NCBI GenBank assembly: GCA_016936575.1
Contig: JAFGXQ010000078.1
Location: 1-47,181, forward strand
Direction: 5' to 3'
DNA from: Deltaproteobacteria bacterium
GTDB taxonomy: Bacteria; Myxococcota_A; Polyangia; JAAYKL01
DNA: 47,181 nt
The position numbers and the translations under genes are program-made. Positions 15,237 through 23,766 of the stretch are shown piece after piece. The notes beneath the pieces were generated by a model, which saw only the letters and a list, made by a program, of their open reading frames with translations, ran no database searches and was not told the origin of the DNA. Position 1 is the first letter of the stretch. Each line of letters begins with the position of its first letter.

Positions 15237-16067
15237 ATGACTATTAAAATTATTACGCTTTGCGAAAACACCGCCACGTTCGGATGCTTGGCCGAATGGG
15301 GATTGTCCATGTGGGTGGAAACCGATACCTTCCGCTTGCTTCTCGATACGGGAATGACGGACGTGGCATTTCAAAATTCTAAACGATACAACATTGATTT
15401 TACGGCGCTCGATGCCATTGTGCTCAGCCATGGTCACCTGGACCATACCGGCGGATTACCCTATATTCTGCCGCATGCGGGCCCGGTTCCGGTATACTGC
15501 CATCCCGATGTGTTTGCGCCCAAATTTTCAGCCCGACACCTGGCAGCCGATGAAAATATCAGCATTCCGCTTGACCGGGACGCACTCGCTGCCGACGGTC
15601 GAACGGTCCATCTGGTGAAAGAGGCCGCAGAAATTTCTCCCGGCATCCACTTGAGTGGAGAGATTTCGATGGAAACCGATTTCGAACAGCTGGATGACCA
15701 CCTGCTCACCGAAAAAAACGGAAAACATGAAAAAGATCCATTGCGCGATGACCTTTCTGTGGCCATAGAAACGGAGAGGGGCCTGTTCATTCTGTTGGGG
15801 TGTGCACATCGGGGAGTGGTCAATATCATCAGGCATTTTCAGCGGGTCACCGGAGAGGAACGCGTTTACGGCATCGCCGGCGGCCTCCACCTGAGTCACG
15901 CAGACGATGAACACATCGACCAAGTGGTTCGATTTTTTGAAAAAACAAACATTCAGAAAATCGCCTGCTCCCATTGCACCGGCTTCAATGCGGCATCCCG
16001 GCTGAAAACAGTTTTTCCCGACCGATTCATACACAATAATTCGGGGAAACGACTTGTTTTTAATTAA
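15237..16067 (+). CDS. metallo-beta-lactamase-fold hydrolase, COG1237 type
   Basis: A 276-aa enzyme with the MBL metal-binding motif SHGHLDHTGG (H65, H67, D69, H70), later LGCAHRGVVNI, and GGLHLS plus CSHCTG near the C-terminus. These motifs and the length fit the COG1237 group, related to the archaeal beta-ribofuranosylaminobenzene phosphate synthase-like MBL proteins, whose bacterial members are mostly uncharacterised. The start TTTGGC/Cys-rich opening (LCENTATFGCLAEWG) is typical of this group. It is soluble and probably cytoplasmic, and it may be co-transcribed with the GYF_2 gene. The substrate cannot be inferred. Confidence 0.85.
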   Translation: MTIKIITLCENTATFGCLAEWGLSMWVETDTFRLLLDTGMTDVAFQNSKRYNIDFTALDAIVLSHGHLDHTGGLPYILPHAGPVPVYCHPDVFAPKFSARHLAADENISIPLDRDALAADGRTVHLVKEAAEISPGIHLSGEISMETDFEQLDDHLLTEKNGKHEKDPLRDDLSVAIETERGLFILLGCAHRGVVNIIRHFQRVTGEERVYGIAGGLHLSHADDEHIDQVVRFFEKTNIQKIACSHCTGFNAASRLKTVFPDRFIHNNSGKRLVFN

Positions 16068-16131
16068 ACTGCAACTTTTCTCTTAAAAATGTAAAAAAGG
16101 ATAAGTGCTCAATTTTATTGCAGAAATATGG

Positions 16132-16148
16132 GTACTACCATGTAGTAC
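16132..16148. promoter_or_regulatory. dyad-symmetric site upstream of the GH94 gene
   Basis: GTACTA and TAGTAC arms flank CCATG about 110 bp before the phosphorylase start, in an otherwise AT-rich 190-bp intergenic stretch. The inner 13-mer ACTACCATGTAGT differs by one base from the dyad upstream of the MutS-like gene (349-361). It is a candidate operator. Confidence 0.35.
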
Positions 16149-16257
16149 AATTTACATTTATCATCTGAATTATGTTGATTTTTAATCGCAACATTTCATT
16201 TGTGTCCATTTTCCTGTAAAAAGAATTGCCTTAGATTTGCCACGAAAGGAGCCATGA

Positions 16258-18642
16258 ATGCGCTTTGGAAGATTTGACGACGAAAACAAAGAATACGTGA
16301 TTGAACGACCGGACACCCCCCGGCCATGGAGTAACTATATCGGGAACACCATTTACGGAGGAATCGTCACCAATAACGCCCAGGGGTACTCCTTTTACCG
16401 CTCCGCGGGACAAGGACGTCACACCCGGTTTCTGTTTGCCGCACTTCCCGGCAACTATCAGGGAAAATATGTGTATCTTCACGACGTCGAGTCCAAGGAT
16501 TTCTGGTCAAACTCCTGGCATCCGGTGGGCAAGCCCCTTGATCAATATACGGGAGAATGCCGCCATGGCGCCGGCTACAGTGTGATTACCGGTGAATACA
16601 GCGGTATTTCTTCGAGTGTAACCTACTTCGCGCCCCTCGGCGCGACCTACGAAGTATGGAAAGTCAGCGTCACCAATAATTCCGGCAAAGCGCGCAAGCT
16701 GCGCGTGTTCCCCCTGGTGGAATGGGGCTGCAACTGGAATGCCCTGGACGATCAGGCCAACCTCCAGTACACGCAGTATATTGTAAAAGCCAAAATCGAA
16801 ACCGGCATTATTGATATGGGCAGCAATATCAATATGCCGGAGGATGTCGAACATTTCCAAAATAAAGATCAGGCGCGTCATGTATTCATGGGAATTACCG
16901 GCGCGGAAACAGCCGGGTACGACACCCAGCTCGAAGAATTTTTCGGCGCATGGGGCAACTACGCCAGACCCGACGCGGTGGTACAGGGCGCCTGCAAAAA
17001 TTCCCTCGCCACCGGTGACATGCCCTGCGGTGCATATCAGGTAGACGTAAATCTCGCGGACGGCGAAACCAAAGAATTTGCCGTCGTAATGGGAATCGGC
17101 AAAGCCGAGGTTGAAGGCAAAGCCGCCTGCGACGCCATGGGCACTGTCGAAAAAGTGAACGACGCCGTTGAAAAAGTCAAAGCGTTCAATCACACCTGTC
17201 TCGGCACGTTCACCTCGAAAACCCCGGACGGTATTTTCGACAGCATGATGAACATGTGGAGCCCCTACAACTGCATGATGACCTTCAACTGGTCCCGCGC
17301 CGCCAGCATGATTTACGCAGGCGAACGAGACGGCCTTGGATTTCGCGATTCGCTGCAGGATATGCTCGGCGCAATGGCCCTCGATTCAGAGGAAGCCGGC
17401 CGCCGCATTGAACTGCTGCTCACCGGTCAGCTGGCCAACGGCGGCGCCATGCCCGTGGTGAAACCCTACGCCCACAACCCCGGCCACGAAAAGGAGCCCG
17501 AACACTATCGCGCCGATGACTGCATGTGGTTCTTCAACGCCATTCCACAGTATGTGAAAGAAACCGGAGACATCGACTTCTATAAAAAAGTACTTCCTTT
17601 CGCCGACAAGGGTGAAGCCACCGTTCTCGCACACCTGCGACGCGCCATTCAGTTTAACCTCGATCGCCTCGGCGCGCACGGACTGCCCTGTGGTCTTCAC
17701 GCGGACTGGAACGACTGCCTGCGTTTGGGTGAAAAAGGCGAAACATCCTTTGTCGCATTCCAGCTTCGGTACGCATTCAAGGAATACATCGCCATTTCTG
17801 AAATGCTTGGCGAGACCGCCGAAGTGGAATGGGCGAAACCGCTGCTCGAAGAATACGACAAGACACTGGATACGCATGTTTGGGATGGAGAATGGTACCT
17901 GCGCGCCTATCGCGACGACGGGCTGAAATTCGGTTCCAAAGAAAATGAAGAAGGAACCATCTTCATGAACCCGCAGGCATGGGCCGTTATTTCCGGTCAC
18001 GCCCAAGGCGAAAAAGCAAAAAAATGCATTGAGTCGCTCGACAAACAGTTGGCCACAAAGTACGGCATCATGCTGTGTGCGCCGCCGTTTGTAAAAACCG
18101 ACCCGAATGTGGTGCTGGCCGTCTTGTTCAATCCCGGCTCCAAAGAGAATGCCGCCATGTTCAATCACACCCAGGGATGGGCGGTGATGAGCCAGGCCAT
18201 ACTTGGCAATAACGACAAAGCATGGGAGTACCTGAAATCCTTCCTGCCCGGATTCTATAACGACATCGCGGATGTGCGTGAGACAGAGCCCTACGTGGTG
18301 TCACAGACCACCGCATCCAAGTACAATCCCAAATTCGGTGCCGGCCGAGTACCGTGGCTCTCGGGTGCAGCTACCTGGAACTATCACGCGGCCACACAAT
18401 ACATTCTCGGTGTCCAACCCGATTACGACGGATTGCGCATGGTTCCCCGCCTGCCTTCTCACTGGCCGGAGGCAACCGTTACGCGAAAATTCCGCGGTAA
18501 AGATTTTACCATCACCATAAAGAACGGCGGCAACGGCACAGTGGTGAAACAATTGATGGTAAATGGCGAAACCATCGACGGGGATCTGATTCCCGCCGAT
18601 AAATTCAAAGATGCCAACACCGTCGAAGTGACGATGGGTTAA
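16258..18642 (+). CDS. GH94 family disaccharide phosphorylase (cellobiose/chitobiose type)
   Basis: A 794-aa cytoplasmic enzyme. GH94 phosphorylases split beta-linked disaccharides with inorganic phosphate to give sugar-1-phosphate and a free sugar, saving ATP. The N-terminal beta-sandwich starts FGRFDDENKEYVI and includes RPDTPRPWSNYIGN and GYSFYRSAG. The (alpha/alpha)6 barrel contains HADWNDCLRLG, where D486 should be the general acid. Later motifs include NPGSKENAAMFNHTQGW and PYVVSQTTASKYNP. Length and motifs fit the chitobiose/cellobiose branch (about 800 aa), but I cannot fix the substrate. The start has GAAAGGAG 9 nt upstream. A GPH symporter and a GH1 glucosidase 5-7 kb away suggest a common use of beta-glucosides. 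The stop is followed at once by a nonamer repeat. Confidence 0.9.
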   Translation: MRFGRFDDENKEYVIERPDTPRPWSNYIGNTIYGGIVTNNAQGYSFYRSAGQGRHTRFLFAALPGNYQGKYVYLHDVESKDFWSNSWHPVGKPLDQYTGECRHGAGYSVITGEYSGISSSVTYFAPLGATYEVWKVSVTNNSGKARKLRVFPLVEWGCNWNALDDQANLQYTQYIVKAKIETGIIDMGSNINMPEDVEHFQNKDQARHVFMGITGAETAGYDTQLEEFFGAWGNYARPDAVVQGACKNSLATGDMPCGAYQVDVNLADGETKEFAVVMGIGKAEVEGKAACDAMGTVEKVNDAVEKVKAFNHTCLGTFTSKTPDGIFDSMMNMWSPYNCMMTFNWSRAASMIYAGERDGLGFRDSLQDMLGAMALDSEEAGRRIELLLTGQLANGGAMPVVKPYAHNPGHEKEPEHYRADDCMWFFNAIPQYVKETGDIDFYKKVLPFADKGEATVLAHLRRAIQFNLDRLGAHGLPCGLHADWNDCLRLGEKGETSFVAFQLRYAFKEYIAISEMLGETAEVEWAKPLLEEYDKTLDTHVWDGEWYLRAYRDDGLKFGSKENEEGTIFMNPQAWAVISGHAQGEKAKKCIESLDKQLATKYGIMLCAPPFVKTDPNVVLAVLFNPGSKENAAMFNHTQGWAVMSQAILGNNDKAWEYLKSFLPGFYNDIADVRETEPYVVSQTTASKYNPKFGAGRVPWLSGAATWNYHAATQYILGVQPDYDGLRMVPRLPSHWPEATVTRKFRGKDFTITIKNGGNGTVVKQLMVNGETIDGDLIPADKFKDANTVEVTMG

Positions 18643-18643
18643 A

Positions 18644-18681
18644 TCTTATGGGTCCTATGGGTCCTATGGGTCCTATAAGAC
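18644..18681 (+). repeat. nonamer repeat array, copy 2 (short)
   Basis: Three exact ATGGGTCCT units preceded by a partial TCTT and followed by ATAAGAC. It begins one base after the TAA stop of the phosphorylase gene, in the same orientation relative to the upstream gene as the two longer arrays. Confidence 0.85.
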
Positions 18682-18696
18682 GTAGCAGGGCTCGTC

Positions 18697-19362
18697 ATGC
18701 AGTTAACGATTTCTCAAGCCGCTTCATTACTCGGCACCTCGGAAGGCATGTTGGAAAGATGGGCTCGCCAGGGCGTTCTTCCCACAGTGGAAACCGGCGA
18801 CACATTCTATTTTGAAGAAAAAGAGTTGGTCGCCTGGGCAGAAAGACGCCGTATGCCGCTTCGCGATGCCTCGACCGTTCAAATTCCAGCACCTACCAAA
18901 CAAATTCCACTGGCTGACGCCATGCGACGGGGCGGGTTCTATTACGATGTGGAGGGCGCCGATGTCACATCTGTGTTAACGGCTCTGATTTCACGGCTGG
19001 AAATGAATGTAAACAAAGACACGGTGCTCCAACGGGTTCTGGAAAGGGAGGCGCTTTCCTCAACCGGTATCGGCCACGGCATCGCCATGCCTCATCCCCG
19101 GCAGCCACTGGACACTCTCGATGCATCTGCAGTGGTCACCTGTTTTCCGAAGCACCCCATCGCATATAATGCCATCGACGGCAAAGCAGTGTCGGTTATC
19201 TTTCTGGTCCTCTCGAAAAGCACCCAGAGTCATCTGAAACTGCTATCCCAATTGTCGTACATTCTCAGACAGCATGACAGCACTGACTTTCTCGCAACGG
19301 TTCCCGGCGCAGACGAAATCATGACGATGGTACTTCGCCATGCACAAGAACTGATTGAATAA
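18697..19362 (+). CDS. HTH-EIIA fusion: PTS fructose/nitrogen-type EIIA with N-terminal MerR/excisionase-like DNA-binding domain
   Basis: A 221-aa two-domain protein. Residues 1-55 (ISQAASLLGTSEGMLERWAR, then GVLPTV and YFEEKEL) form a winged HTH of the MerR/excisionase kind. Residues 70-221 are an EIIA domain of the PtsN/fructose class with GIGHGIAMPHPR; H133 is the predicted phosphorylation site. No EIIB or EIIC is nearby, which argues for a regulatory rather than transport PTS (PTS-Ntr). PtsN is known to regulate potassium transport in E. coli. Here the next gene, 2 nt downstream, encodes a ClC-type chloride channel/transporter, so phosphorylation-dependent control of ion transport is a reasonable inference. 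The DNA target is unknown. Confidence 0.85.
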   Translation: MQLTISQAASLLGTSEGMLERWARQGVLPTVETGDTFYFEEKELVAWAERRRMPLRDASTVQIPAPTKQIPLADAMRRGGFYYDVEGADVTSVLTALISRLEMNVNKDTVLQRVLEREALSSTGIGHGIAMPHPRQPLDTLDASAVVTCFPKHPIAYNAIDGKAVSVIFLVLSKSTQSHLKLLSQLSYILRQHDSTDFLATVPGADEIMTMVLRHAQELIE

Positions 19363-19364
19363 TC

Positions 19365-21068
19365 ATGAAGGGGCAATTTAAACTGATTTCAGGTTGGGAC
19401 AACAGAATTCGTCTCATTCTCATTGCGGTGGTCGTCGGCGTCGTATCGGGGATGGCCGCAGTATTGCTCAATGCGGGGTTGCACTGGTTCAGTCACTTGA
19501 CTCATCACCCCCGACATCCATGGCTGTTACCGGTTTTCTCGACGGTGGGTATTGTACTTTCGGTAGTACTTTTTCGGTTTGTGTTTCGGGATTCCGGCGG
19601 CCACGGTGTACCCGAAGTCATTCACTCCATTTCAAAAAAAGGCGGTGAGCTGCGGTTGCGCACAGCGCCCTCTCGACTGGTTTGCTGTATACTCACCATC
19701 GCCGGCGGCGGTTCTGCCGGACCGGAAGCACCGCTTGTCATCAGCGGCGCCAGCATCGGATCCAATCTCGCCGATCTTTTCAAAATGAAGGAGCGACAAC
19801 GGGTTGTTCTGGTGGGTTGCGGTGCATCTGCAGCCATCGCATCCATTTTCAACGCGCCGGTCACCGGTATTCTGTTTACAATGGAAGCGGTCGTGGGTGA
19901 GTGGTCCAAAGGGCAACTGATTCCCATCGCTATCGCAGCAGTGGTTGGAACAGAAGTAAGCCACCTGTTTCGCGGAAAAGAGATCGTCTTCACCCACCGA
20001 ACATTTCATTTTTCGCATACGGATGTGCTGGCAACGATTTTTCTGGCGTTACTCACTGCGGTGGTTGCAGTTCTGTTTTTTCGCCTGTTTCGGGTGATTT
20101 CCCGTCAAATGGAAACGCGATTGCCCTCGTTCTGGATACGGGCCGTGCTCGGCGGATTGGCGGTCGGGGGCGTTGCCATTCTTTTCCCGGATGTGGCCGG
20201 CGAAGGATATGACGCGATCAGCCGAATTCTGAACAGTGCGTATACCGCTCCCATCTATTTATTGGCAACCGTGCTGTTTATTAAAATGGCGGCCAGCGCC
20301 GTCACCTCCGGAGCCGGCGGGGTCGGCGGAATTTTCGCACCGTCTCTGGTTGTGGGTGCGATGACCGGGCTTCTGTTCAGTCGCGTTGCGGGCGCACTCT
20401 TTCCGCACAGCGGGTTATCTGAAGACGGCTTTTTCGCACTGCTCGGAATGGCCGGTGTCATTAGCTCCATCTTGCAGGCGCCGTTGACCGGCATCTTTCT
20501 GATTCTCGAAATCACCGCCAGCTACAATGTTCTGTTGCCGGTGGTTCTGGTGTCCGTATTGTCGGTGACGCTGAGCAGTTTTTTCGAACCCGACTCCATT
20601 TATCACAAAGAACTTTTCATCAAGGGACTGATGCTTCGGCACCGCACCGACGCACGTGTCCTGACTGAAATCCAACTAACGGAGCTGATTGAAAAAGACT
20701 GTATTTCCATTCATCCCACCATGACCCTCGGTGAATTTGTGAAACTGACCCAGCAATCTGTGCGTAACTTTTTTCCGGTACTGTCGGATGCCAACGGAAA
20801 ATACATGGGAATGGTGACCCTGAACGCCGCCAAACCCTATATGTTCGAACCGCTTTTATATGAGACCGTTCTCGTTGAAAACTTCATGACAACGGATCTT
20901 CCTGAAATATCTCCGTTTCAGGAATTGGCAGACGTCATTCAACAGATGGATCGCACCGATACGTTCAGTCTGCCGGTGGTTGACAACGGCACGTTCATCG
21001 GATTGATATCTAAAGGGACACTGCTTGACCACTACCGCAAGGAAATGATTGCCCAGGAAGAAGACTGA
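19365..21068 (+). CDS. ClC-type chloride channel/transporter with C-terminal CBS pair
   Basis: A 567-aa protein. The membrane part (residues 15-415) has the ClC signatures: GGGSAGPEAPLVISGASIG with gating-type glutamate E121 and, later, GAGGVGGIFAPSLVVGA. The C-terminal ~140 residues hold two CBS motifs (CISIHPTMTLGEFVKL and FMTTDLPEISPFQELAD) that usually bind adenine nucleotides and gate ClC activity. The region equivalent to the E. coli external glutamate is conserved; whether it is a channel or a proton-coupled exchanger cannot be told. Its ATG lies 2 nt after the EIIA stop, so the genes are almost certainly co-transcribed. Confidence 0.93.
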   Translation: MKGQFKLISGWDNRIRLILIAVVVGVVSGMAAVLLNAGLHWFSHLTHHPRHPWLLPVFSTVGIVLSVVLFRFVFRDSGGHGVPEVIHSISKKGGELRLRTAPSRLVCCILTIAGGGSAGPEAPLVISGASIGSNLADLFKMKERQRVVLVGCGASAAIASIFNAPVTGILFTMEAVVGEWSKGQLIPIAIAAVVGTEVSHLFRGKEIVFTHRTFHFSHTDVLATIFLALLTAVVAVLFFRLFRVISRQMETRLPSFWIRAVLGGLAVGGVAILFPDVAGEGYDAISRILNSAYTAPIYLLATVLFIKMAASAVTSGAGGVGGIFAPSLVVGAMTGLLFSRVAGALFPHSGLSEDGFFALLGMAGVISSILQAPLTGIFLILEITASYNVLLPVVLVSVLSVTLSSFFEPDSIYHKELFIKGLMLRHRTDARVLTEIQLTELIEKDCISIHPTMTLGEFVKLTQQSVRNFFPVLSDANGKYMGMVTLNAAKPYMFEPLLYETVLVENFMTTDLPEISPFQELADVIQQMDRTDTFSLPVVDNGTFIGLISKGTLLDHYRKEMIAQEED

Positions 21069-21118
21069 ACCGAGTTCACGGAAACAAAATAAAAAACGAC
21101 AAGATACATCGCCGCAAT

Positions 21119-22252
21119 TCAAGAACCGCTATCCAGTACGACTTTCATATCTGACTCACTCCCCGCACGCCATATGCGCAAGGTCACTGAATCGCCCACG
21201 TTGTAGTCGTTCAGCCTGGTGAGCAACGCCTTTACGGTTTCAATGGGTTTATTGTCGATGGCCAATATGACATCGCCGGGAATCACCATCCCCCGTTGAT
21301 CGATTTGAGCGGCGTGAAGTCCGGCGCGTTCAGCCACAGAACCGGGCGCCACCTGCAGGACAAACACGCCGTGAATGTTCAACTGTGAAATCAACCGGGC
21401 ATTCAGCTGCTCATCGGCTGAAACCCCCAGACTCGGACGGATGTACTTGCCGCGGGCGACGAGCTCAGGTACCACTCTATTCACCGTATCGACCGGAACC
21501 GCAAAGCCGATTCCCGCATACGCCCCGGAAGGGCTGTATATCGCGGTGTTGATTCCAATCAGCCGCCCCGCACTGTCGAGCAGCGGTCCACCGGAATTTC
21601 CGGGATTGATGGCGGCATCGGTTTGAATCAGGTGTTCTATGGTTGTGCCGTTCTGCTCATCGAGGGTGCGATCCAGCGCAGAGACCAATCCACTGGTGAG
21701 GGTATAATCCAGGCCGAAGGGATTGCCGATGGCCAACACCTTCTGACCCACCTTCAAATCTCCGCTGGTGCCGATGGGCACTGGTGGGGGCCGATCAAAA
21801 GCTACGTTAATACGCAGCACAGCCAGATCATGAGCGGGGCTGGCGCCCACCAGAACTGCGTCGAGACTGCGACCGTCATTGAGCCGAACCGTTGCGGCGG
21901 AGGCCCCTTGTATCACATGAAAATTGGTGACCACATGTCCGAAATCGTCCCAGATGAATCCGGAGCCGGTTCCCTTGGGTACACTGAATACATTCCGTGA
22001 CCAGAAATCCCGAACCCGCTGTTTGGTGGTGATAAATACCACCGAGGGGCTTGCGTTCTCAAAAATTTCGATGGTCGTTTTTTCTTCGGCCGACAACTCC
22101 CCACGCGCGGTTACCGCACGGGGCTGCGACGAAGCCCGAATCAGATAGCGCTCAACAAGAGGAATCGCCTGCCAGAGTACCACTGCGGCCACCACTCCCC
22201 ATATGGCCCATCGTAACCGGCTTAATCCCAAATGTTGTTCATCTCGCGGCAT
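21119..22252 (-). CDS. HtrA/DegS-like membrane-anchored serine protease with one PDZ domain
   Basis: A 377-aa S1C protease. An N-terminal transmembrane anchor (residues about 14-33) places the protease in the periplasm. The catalytic triad is H112 (TNFHVIQG), D142 (AHDLAVLRI) and S220 (NPGNSGGPLL). A single PDZ domain follows (about 270-370), with GVFVLQVAPGSVAERAGL and GDVILAIDNKPIETVKALL. One PDZ and an uncleaved anchor resemble DegS rather than DegP, so a role in periplasmic stress sensing or quality control is likely. It converges with the ClC gene (50 bp between stops) and is transcribed away from the PilZ gene. Confidence 0.92.
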   Translation of the reverse strand: MPRDEQHLGLSRLRWAIWGVVAAVVLWQAIPLVERYLIRASSQPRAVTARGELSAEEKTTIEIFENASPSVVFITTKQRVRDFWSRNVFSVPKGTGSGFIWDDFGHVVTNFHVIQGASAATVRLNDGRSLDAVLVGASPAHDLAVLRINVAFDRPPPVPIGTSGDLKVGQKVLAIGNPFGLDYTLTSGLVSALDRTLDEQNGTTIEHLIQTDAAINPGNSGGPLLDSAGRLIGINTAIYSPSGAYAGIGFAVPVDTVNRVVPELVARGKYIRPSLGVSADEQLNARLISQLNIHGVFVLQVAPGSVAERAGLHAAQIDQRGMVIPGDVILAIDNKPIETVKALLTRLNDYNVGDSVTLRIWRAGSESDMKVVLDSGS

Positions 22253-22448
22253 TTTCGATTCTCCTGACGGTTGTTCACAACAGACAAAGTAATAAACACA
22301 ACCCCGAAGGATTCAAGAAGTATTCCTTGTTCGTGTCAGAAAAGCCGTTTTTTTGAGTTCTTCTCGCTGTATGCGTATGCTGTTGGGTATTACTGGGAAA
22401 CCCCACGTTGTTTCTTTATTACGCGGTATCGCGCAGCAGGAGAAAAAA

Positions 22449-22958
22449 ATGGTATCAAAGGATTCCACTGCACAAGATTTTTTCGGTCAATTGAAAAAAC
22501 TTCCGTTTACGCCGAACGATTTGGCGGTACTGGCGTTTAATTTTCGCCATCGCAAGGAACCCCTGACCGCGCAACCGGTGCAGTCCCGGCGGGCCCAAGC
22601 GGTATCAGCCTTCCGTCAGAAAAAAGAGGAAATCAAAATCGACCTGGGGGTGCTGTCTCACGAATGCGATCACAATTTTTATCGCGGTTTTTCAGACGAT
22701 GTGGAAGACGGCGGCATTTTTGTGGCCACCTTCGATACTAAACCCATCGGCACCGCGATGACCATTCGATTTGAGCTGCCCGATAAAACAAAAGTCACTG
22801 CCAAAGGCGTTGTGCAATATACCCGGGAGCACTCCACATTTCTGAATGACGACAACATCTCGGGCATGGGCATCAGCTTCTGTTATCTGGAAAACACCGA
22901 CAAGTCCGCCATTGAAGCCTACCAGGAAGAACGACACCCGATTTTTTTCGATCTCTAG
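22449..22958 (+). CDS. PilZ-domain protein
   Basis: A 169-aa protein. After a helical N-terminal part (FFGQLKKLPFTPNDLAVLAFNFRHR) and a basic linker, residues of about 75-165 form a PilZ-like barrel: HNFYRGFSDDVEDGGIFVAT, then RFELPDKTKVTAKGVVQYTRE and GMGISFCYLE. The DxxxGGIFV and GMGI elements match the TIGR02266-type PilZ proteins common in deltaproteobacteria. The canonical RxxxR c-di-GMP binding pair is weak (only basic residues near RRAQAVSAFR), so ligand binding is uncertain. An upstream in-frame ATG exists, but the ATG at 22449 has AGGAG at the right distance. It stands alone. Confidence 0.75.
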   Translation: MVSKDSTAQDFFGQLKKLPFTPNDLAVLAFNFRHRKEPLTAQPVQSRRAQAVSAFRQKKEEIKIDLGVLSHECDHNFYRGFSDDVEDGGIFVATFDTKPIGTAMTIRFELPDKTKVTAKGVVQYTREHSTFLNDDNISGMGISFCYLENTDKSAIEAYQEERHPIFFDL

Positions 22959-23179
22959 CGCTTGATTCTGTCGGCGGATCTTCAGAAAACTATACTGTTG
23001 TTCAGATTAATGTTCAGACTGCGAACGAATAGATCCGGCCATCTTTCGCACAGCCCGAAAAAGTTCGGTATTCCTTTTGTTTTTTTCGAAATTAACTTGC
23101 ATTGGTGACATTCCGCGATTAAGGTGCATGCTCTCTGAACGGAGAAACAATTATTATTGCATTATATGGAGGATTCAGA

Positions 23180-23515
23180 ATGCACATGGATGAGGGCTTT
23201 GACGCCAAAAATATGGACGACAACATGGATGGCGATTTCGCGCATGATGACGACAATGACTACAGAGAAGACCGTCGTCGCCCCAAAAGAAATACCGTGG
23301 GTGAGGCAGTTCTTTGTCGTCCCCTCGAAGTTACCGTTCGGGACAATCGTGTAGAGCAGGCCATTCGTCAGTTGAAAAACCGTCTGGCTCGCGAAGGCAT
23401 CCTGCGTGAACTGAAAAACCGCCGTCACTACTTCAAACCGAGTGAGCTCAAACGCATCAAACGTCGTGAAGCGGCTCGCCGCAGAAGAAAACAAACCCGC
23501 CAGAGAATTAAATAG
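23180..23515 (+). CDS. rpsU: 30S ribosomal protein bS21 with acidic N-terminal extension
   Basis: The C-terminal ~62 residues are a normal bS21: EVTVRDNRVEQAIRQLKNRL, then GILRELKNRRHYFKPSE and a basic tail (RREAARRRRKQTRQR). bS21 sits at the 30S platform near the anti-Shine-Dalgarno and helps initiation. Before it comes an extension of about 48 residues that is highly acidic (FDAKNMDDNMDGDF, HDDDNDYRED) and then basic (RRRPKRN); typical bS21 is about 70 aa in total. The start is well supported by GGAGG 9 nt upstream, so the extension appears to be real. The gene is monocistronic and followed by the longest nonamer array of this window. Confidence 0.92.
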   Translation: MHMDEGFDAKNMDDNMDGDFAHDDDNDYREDRRRPKRNTVGEAVLCRPLEVTVRDNRVEQAIRQLKNRLAREGILRELKNRRHYFKPSELKRIKRREAARRRRKQTRQRIK

Positions 23516-23536
23516 TTCCATTCCCAATTTATATAT

Positions 23537-23766
23537 GTCGTATGGTATAGGTCCTATAGGTCTTATAGGTCTTATGGTATAGGTCCTATGGGTCTTATAG
23601 GTCTTATGGTATAGGTCGTATAGGTCCTATAGGTCTTATGGTATGGGTCTTATAGGTCCTATAGGTCCTATAGGTCTTATGGTATGGGTCTTATAGGTCG
23701 TATAGGTCTTATGGTATAGGTCGTATAGGTCCTATAGGTCTTATGGTATAGGTCGTATAGGTCTTA
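23537..23766 (+). repeat. nonamer tandem array, copy 3 (longest)
   Basis: About 230 bp made of 9-bp units with consensus RGGTCNTAT (first base A or G, sixth base C, T or G), interrupted by the pentamer GGTAT after every 3, 3, 3, 4, 3, 3 and 2 nonamers. Three nonamers plus the pentamer give a 32-bp super-repeat, close to three helical turns. It fills the space between convergent rpsU and the symporter gene, starts about 20 nt after the rpsU stop, and its last base pairs form the symporter's stop codon. Overlapping CCTATAGG cores could form hairpins. Confidence 0.93.

Noticed and set aside
22959..23179. Possible RNA gene or small ORF before rpsU
   Set aside because: The region is AT-rich, with no convincing stem-loop series, no tRNA-like fold and no frame longer than a few codons with a ribosome binding site.
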